Source of the DNA: Hufsiella ginkgonis
GTDB taxonomy: Bacteria; Bacteroidota; Bacteroidia; Sphingobacteriales; Sphingobacteriaceae
NCBI RefSeq assembly: GCF_009834915.1
Contig: NZ_WVHS01000002.1
Coordinates: 620,001-684,000, forward strand
DNA: 64,000 nt
Reading direction: 5' to 3'
Below the pieces are notes generated by a model. That model was not told the origin of the DNA. It ran no database searches and saw nothing but the letters and a program-made list of their open reading frames with translations. Below are positions 60,483 to 64,000 of this stretch, in pieces (the first letter of the stretch is position 1; each line of letters begins with the position of its first letter). Position numbers and translations under genes: made by a program.

Positions 60483-61292
60483 ATGCCAAATAACCCGATC
60501 CCCGCCACCGGCGACTCTCCAGCCACCGCCTTCGGGCGACTGCTCACCATTATGAATACCCTGCGCGAGCAATGTCCCTGGGATAAGAAACAGACCATGG
60601 AAACGCTTCGCCACCTTACCATCGAAGAAACATACGAGCTCTCTGACGCCATCCTGGAAGGAAACATGCAGGAGATTAAAAAGGAGATCGGCGACCTGAT
60701 GCTGCACCTGGTATTTTATGCCAGGATAGGCTCGGAAACCGGTGACTTCGATATCCAGGGCGTGCTGAACGGGATCTGCGAGAAGCTGATCACCCGTCAT
60801 CCCCATATTTACGGCGAAACCAGCGTAAACGATGAAGCGGATGTAAAACGCAACTGGGAACAGATCAAACTGCGTGAAGGCAATAAATCGGTGCTGGCAG
60901 GTGTGCCGGGCTCTTTGCCATCGCTGGTAAAAGCGGCCAGGATACAGGAAAAAGCGGCCGGCGTAGGGTTCGACTGGGAGGAAAAACAACAGGTTTGGGC
61001 AAAGGTGGAAGAAGAGCTGAAGGAATTCCGCGATGAATTTAACATTGAAGGTGATATAGCCGACCACGAAAAAGCCGAAGCCGAATTTGGTGATGTGTTA
61101 TTCTCCCTGGTTAATTACGCCCGTTTTGTGAATATCAACCCCGAAAACGCGCTGGAAAAGACCAATAAAAAGTTCATCAAGCGCTTCCAATACCTGGAAA
61201 ACAAATCGAAGGAAAACGGGAAAGAACTGAAAGATATGACGCTGGAAGAAATGGACGTGTTCTGGAACGAAGCGAAAAGAACCGACAGCTGA
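60483..61292 (+). CDS. mazG: Nucleoside triphosphate pyrophosphohydrolase MazG
   Basis: A 269-residue protein with two MazG domains. The first has the metal-binding motif in CPWDKKQTMETLRHLTIEETYELSDAI and EIGDLMLHLVFYARI; the second in FGDVLFSLVNYARFV. MazG hydrolyses NTPs and lowers ppGpp-related signals in some bacteria; a housecleaning role is likely here. The stop codon TGA falls within the first heptad of the repeat cluster that follows. Start is ATG 60483; an earlier in-frame TTG lies inside the -7 box and is rejected. Confidence 0.93.
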   Translation: MPNNPIPATGDSPATAFGRLLTIMNTLREQCPWDKKQTMETLRHLTIEETYELSDAILEGNMQEIKKEIGDLMLHLVFYARIGSETGDFDIQGVLNGICEKLITRHPHIYGETSVNDEADVKRNWEQIKLREGNKSVLAGVPGSLPSLVKAARIQEKAAGVGFDWEEKQQVWAKVEEELKEFRDEFNIEGDIADHEKAEAEFGDVLFSLVNYARFVNINPENALEKTNKKFIKRFQYLENKSKENGKELKDMTLEEMDVFWNEAKRTDS

Positions 61293-61370
61293 TTGCCGGT
61301 GGCTGAACGCTGATAGCTGAACGCTGATAGCTGATTGCTGATCGCTCATAGCCGATCGCTGACATCTCCT
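61290..61370 (+). repeat. Heptad repeats (GCTGANN) after mazG
   Basis: Consecutive 7-nt units GCTGAAC, GCTGATA, GCTGAAC, GCTGATA, GCTGATT, GCTGATC, GCTCATA, GCCGATC, GCTGACA. It is a G-initial variant of the ACTGAYA family at 29.3 and 55.5 kb. The first unit supplies the mazG stop codon. Confidence 0.8.
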
Positions 61371-61426
61371 AGCTAAAAACTTCTCCTCTCCTGTTACTTT
61401 TCCCCCCAAACATCGTACTAGTAAAC

Positions 61427-61852
61427 ATGAGATTAATAAAAACAGGCATTGCCGCCTGTATTGCACTTGGAACCGGTGCCTGCAGCCACAAAGTGACGAC
61501 GCCCCAGAAATTTGAAGGACTATACAGCGGGGAGTTCCGGTATTACAATCCGCAAAGTAACGCCAGCGCGCAAAGCGCACCCATAACAGTCTCTTTTTCA
61601 GGATATATTTACGATGCCACGGGCGCTCCCGACAAGAAGCCGGCCGGTGGCTCGGGGACATTTTCCATGGAAGGAAACAAAGTAAAGTTCGAAGAAAAAA
61701 GCATGTGGACAGCAGACTTCGACTGGAACATGATCCTTAAAGGTACTTACGACTACCAGGTAAAAGCGGATAGCCTGATCCTGACAAAAACAGCCGAACA
61801 AGGCGACAATAAGTATCCGACGATCTATCGTTATGCTTTGAAAAAAAATTGA
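61427..61852 (+). CDS. Putative lipoprotein of unknown function
   Basis: A 141-residue exported protein. The signal peptide MRLIKTGIAACIALGTGAC carries a cysteine at residue 19 but a weak lipobox (TGAC), so lipidation is uncertain. The mature part has FEGLYSGEFRYYNPQ, SGTFSMEGNKVKFEEK and LKGTYDYQVKADSLILTK strands, which look like a small lipocalin- or copper-resistance-like beta-barrel. I do not recognise a named family. It sits 14 nt before the ECF sigma gene in the same direction. Confidence 0.6.
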   Translation: MRLIKTGIAACIALGTGACSHKVTTPQKFEGLYSGEFRYYNPQSNASAQSAPITVSFSGYIYDATGAPDKKPAGGSGTFSMEGNKVKFEEKSMWTADFDWNMILKGTYDYQVKADSLILTKTAEQGDNKYPTIYRYALKKN

Positions 61853-61866
61853 TGGTATAGATCTGC

Positions 61867-62427
61867 ATGGCCATAACACCTGGCATTTCCGAGGCTGAGC
61901 TCATCCGGAAATGTAAAAAAGGCGATTTAAAGTCACAGGAACTGCTATATAAACAGTTCTATGGCTATGCCATGGGTGTTGGCCTGCGTTACCTCGATGA
62001 CCGGGACGACGTACTCGAGATCGTAAATGATGCCTTCATCAAAGTATTTAAGTCAATCTCTACCTTTAACGAAGACCTGTCGTTTAAAGCCTGGTTCAGG
62101 AAAGTGCTGGTAAATACGGCCCTCGACAGGCGGAGAAAGAACGGCAGGCAGGTGGCTATTACCGATATTGAGGATGCGGCACATGTGGGCAGCCAGCATA
62201 CACACATCGAGGTCATGTCTGCGAGAGACATTTTGAACCTGCTCAGTATCCTGCCGGAAGCACAGCGGACCATTTTCAACCTCTTTGAAATTGACGGGTA
62301 CAGCCATGAGGAGATCGGGAATATGCTTGGGATCCCCGCCAGCTCCTCTCGTGTTTACCTCGGAAGGGCAAAGGATAAATTAAAAAAGGCGATAATAAAT
62401 CAGCATATGTACAATGGATCCATTTGA
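61867..62427 (+). CDS. ECF-type RNA polymerase sigma factor
   Basis: A 186-residue sigma factor with region 2 (YGYAMGVGLRYLDDRDDVLEIVNDAFIKVF, then a FKAWFRKVLVNTALDRRRKN -10-recognition stretch) and region 4 (LPEAQRTIFNLFEIDGYSHEEIGNMLGIPASSSRVYLGRAKDKL). It directs RNA polymerase to a small regulon, usually under control of a membrane anti-sigma factor. The next gene overlaps it by 14 nt and has an anti-sigma-like architecture, which supports co-regulation. Confidence 0.92.
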   Translation: MAITPGISEAELIRKCKKGDLKSQELLYKQFYGYAMGVGLRYLDDRDDVLEIVNDAFIKVFKSISTFNEDLSFKAWFRKVLVNTALDRRRKNGRQVAITDIEDAAHVGSQHTHIEVMSARDILNLLSILPEAQRTIFNLFEIDGYSHEEIGNMLGIPASSSRVYLGRAKDKLKKAIINQHMYNGSI

Positions 62428-63901
62428 CAAGAAACTTGCTGACCACATCCGCGATGTCTTCGATGATTATTCGGAAGACGGCGCCGCTGAAGGTTGGCAG
62501 GAGCTGCGCAAAAAATACCCGGAGCGCGATAATCGTCGCCCGCTGGTATGGTGGCTGAGCAGCGCCGCCGCTATTTTGGTCGTGGGTGCCGCTACGTGGC
62601 TGTCCATACCTGTTAACTCACCTGTTAAAAAGACCGGCAGTGAAACCGCAGCCACGAAATATAATCAACCTTCGCCGGCCCCGGGCGATAGCTCCGCCCA
62701 CATCGCCCGGGGGACTGTAAAAACCGCCACGCTGCCGGCAAAGGAGCCAGGTAACATGAGTACTAAAACAACTGAACGATCAGCATTAAACAAATCAACC
62801 GCTACCGGGCCTGTTAAGATCGCAAATGCGGCGAACCGGGTAAGAAACAAGGAAAATACGATAATTAAGCCCGAAGAAGGCCACCCAGACCAGGTTGTTA
62901 AATCGCCCGCAGCCAGTTTACCAACCAGTCCTGATGCAATAGCCGGCGTTCGCGCGCAGGTGCAGCTCCCTTACCTGCCCGGTGCACCGGTAACCTCTGC
63001 GGGAGCCGAGCTTTCTCCCGGGGAATTTGAGAAAATACTTGGGAACCGGGTGGCTTCATTAGATATTATCCCGGCAATTCCGGTAGCAAACAACAGCATA
63101 CAGCCGGCGGTTGTTCAGCCGTTAACCTCCGTGGTAGTTGCTCACACCAGGCTACAGGGAACACTTGATTCGGCCCGTGCCTTACCGCCGCTCCCGCCCG
63201 CCATCGCCAGGACAATCAAACAGCCTAAATTTCCTTTCGGGATCTATGCAGCGAGCTTTTTCAGCTATGCCAACGGAAGTACCAGCCAGCTGAACCTGAG
63301 CGCAGGCATAACTTCCGATTTTAAGTTATCGCCACGGTTAAAGTTGTCGACCGGTATCGGCCTGGCACGTAACGACCTCTCGTTTGAGCGGGGTGTGCCG
63401 CAATCGTCATCCAATTTGTTTTCCACTGCCGCTAACCCGGCCCAGCTGGCGCAAAACGGTTTATACGGTAATAGCGGCCAGTCGTTTTACCTGGCGCTCG
63501 ACAGCTATGATGCGCATTTTATCGGGCTTGATTTGCCGGTCAACCTGAAATACACATTCCCGCAGCGCAAGTACCAGTTTTTCATGTCGGCAGGACTCAG
63601 TTCGTATACGTTCATCGACGAGAAATATGTAACGAGCTATAGCGTCATCACACCCGGCACGAACGCGGGAATGGCCGCCACTAATTTACCCCTGCAGGAA
63701 ACGGTGAACAAATCATTCAGCACGTTCGACGTCGCGGGCACGCTGAACTTATCGGTCGGGTTCGGTTACCCTGTGGGGAAAAAAGCTGGCTTATCCGTGG
63801 AGCCGTTCCTTAAATACCCGCTGAAGGGAATGGGATACGAAAAGATCCCGTTTGGTTCCGGCGGTGTTTCCTTAAAGTTCAACTTCAACCGGGGAAAATA
63901 A
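62414..63901 (+). CDS. Anti-sigma-like membrane protein with C-terminal beta-barrel-like domain
   Basis: A 495-residue protein overlapping the sigma gene by 14 nt. Residues 1-45 are acidic and cytosol-like (DKKLADHIRDVFDDYSED), followed by one transmembrane helix (about residues 46-66, LSSAAAILVVGAATWLSIPV). A long Pro/Thr/Ala-rich linker runs to about residue 270. The last 220 residues have alternating aromatic strands (FGIYAASFFSYANGS, LNLSAGITSDFKLSPRLKLSTG, YDAHFIGLDLPVNLKYTF, GGVSLKFNF), typical of outer-membrane barrels. The two-part build suggests an anti-sigma factor that spans the envelope. Function is inferred from position and architecture. Confidence 0.72.
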   Translation: MDPFDKKLADHIRDVFDDYSEDGAAEGWQELRKKYPERDNRRPLVWWLSSAAAILVVGAATWLSIPVNSPVKKTGSETAATKYNQPSPAPGDSSAHIARGTVKTATLPAKEPGNMSTKTTERSALNKSTATGPVKIANAANRVRNKENTIIKPEEGHPDQVVKSPAASLPTSPDAIAGVRAQVQLPYLPGAPVTSAGAELSPGEFEKILGNRVASLDIIPAIPVANNSIQPAVVQPLTSVVVAHTRLQGTLDSARALPPLPPAIARTIKQPKFPFGIYAASFFSYANGSTSQLNLSAGITSDFKLSPRLKLSTGIGLARNDLSFERGVPQSSSNLFSTAANPAQLAQNGLYGNSGQSFYLALDSYDAHFIGLDLPVNLKYTFPQRKYQFFMSAGLSSYTFIDEKYVTSYSVITPGTNAGMAATNLPLQETVNKSFSTFDVAGTLNLSVGFGYPVGKKAGLSVEPFLKYPLKGMGYEKIPFGSGGVSLKFNFNRGK

Positions 63902-63907
63902 GCGGCG

Positions 63908-64000
63908 CTATTTAAATGCGATCGCTTTAACAGGTGCGATCCTTGTAACCAATGTCGACGGAAGCAGCATCACCAGCAGACAAATGGCGAGCGTGCCAAG
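63908..64000 (-). CDS. FtsX-type ABC permease, C-terminal end (truncated by window)
   Basis: On the minus strand the last 30 codons of a gene entering from the right edge are visible: a hydrophobic stretch LAICLLVMLLPSTLVTRIA followed by PVKAIAFK and a TAG stop. The PVxAI(R/A)F ending is the usual C-terminus of FtsX-type permeases, including the one at 21912-23162 (DPVEAIR). The rest of the gene lies outside the window, so the call rests on 30 residues only. Confidence 0.5.
   Translation of the reverse strand, partial: LGTLAICLLVMLLPSTLVTRIAPVKAIAFK

Overview
The window is a gene-dense, mostly housekeeping stretch of a Bacteroidota chromosome, probably of the order Sphingobacteriales or Chitinophagales. 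Evidence for this is: recurrent TAnnTTTG -7 promoter boxes, with a TTTG -33 box about 18-21 nt upstream in the best cases, and almost no Shine-Dalgarno signals; families largely restricted to the phylum (DUF4290, DUF2795-type protein, PorV/PorQ-like barrel, TPR sensor kinase with a signal peptide, ECF sigma factor followed by an anti-sigma-like/barrel protein); and a MurA with Asp in place of the catalytic Cys. I see no phage, transposase, tRNA or rRNA, and no CRISPR array.

Layout. 1-4.96 kb: end of a LysM/double-psi-barrel-type protein, uridine kinase, alaS, a MerR regulator and a lipid kinase. 4.97-11.8 kb (minus strand): a tightly overlapping run made of a PorV/PorQ-like protein, a helix-hairpin-helix protein with a barrel-like remainder, ComEC, an enoyl-CoA hydratase and a phosphoesterase; the first three could form a DNA-uptake set. 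11.9-14.5 kb: a secreted protein and an LTA-synthase-type sulfatase. 14.5-17.9 kb (minus): CDF transporter, NUDIX hydrolase, bioA and a predicted diiron ferritin-like protein. 18-25 kb: polysaccharide deacetylase, glycosyltransferase, aminotransferase, heptose kinase, a MacB-like permease, queA and ispD. 25-30.7 kb: small membrane protein, DUF2795-type protein, cobalamin adenosyltransferase, ABC ATPase, gatC, plsC, trpS, a deoxynucleoside kinase and kdsB. 30.7-39 kb: M23 peptidase, diheme cytochrome c, pbpC, AI-2E family transporter and proBA. 39.3-42.6 kb: a single-domain response regulator, then a promoter, a SAM riboswitch, a Cys/Met-rich leader peptide, metX and hom. 42.6-47.8 kb: FKBP, DUF255 protein, a dipeptide epimerase and an M20 dipeptidase. 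47.9-50.95 kb: a tandem array of seven tiny exported peptides sharing an IGTWD motif, divergent from a TPR histidine kinase without an ATPase domain. 51-64 kb: pcrA/uvrD, DUF4290-murA, sucD, msrB, an RsbQ-like hydrolase with a hybrid kinase, mazG, a putative lipoprotein, an ECF sigma factor with a membrane/barrel partner, and the edge of an FtsX-type permease.

How the genes work together. Cell-envelope functions dominate: murA, pbpC, M23 peptidase and murein-peptide recycling for peptidoglycan; rfaE1 and kdsB for LPS; several ABC permease parts. Amino-acid synthesis is represented by proBA and metX-hom, the latter under apparent two-layer control by S-adenosylmethionine and, by inference, by cysteine/methionine translation.

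Most notable observations: (1) the IGTWD peptide array and its divergent TPR kinase, the best candidate for an undescribed signalling or peptide system; (2) the 22-codon leader ending MCCCMC between the SAM riboswitch and metX; (3) a family of degenerate heptanucleotide repeats (consensus RCTGAYA) in at least six intergenic gaps; (4) an HHH/barrel protein coupled to comEC; (5) a diiron-signature protein coupled to bioA. All functional claims rest on reading the sequence; no database search was run.
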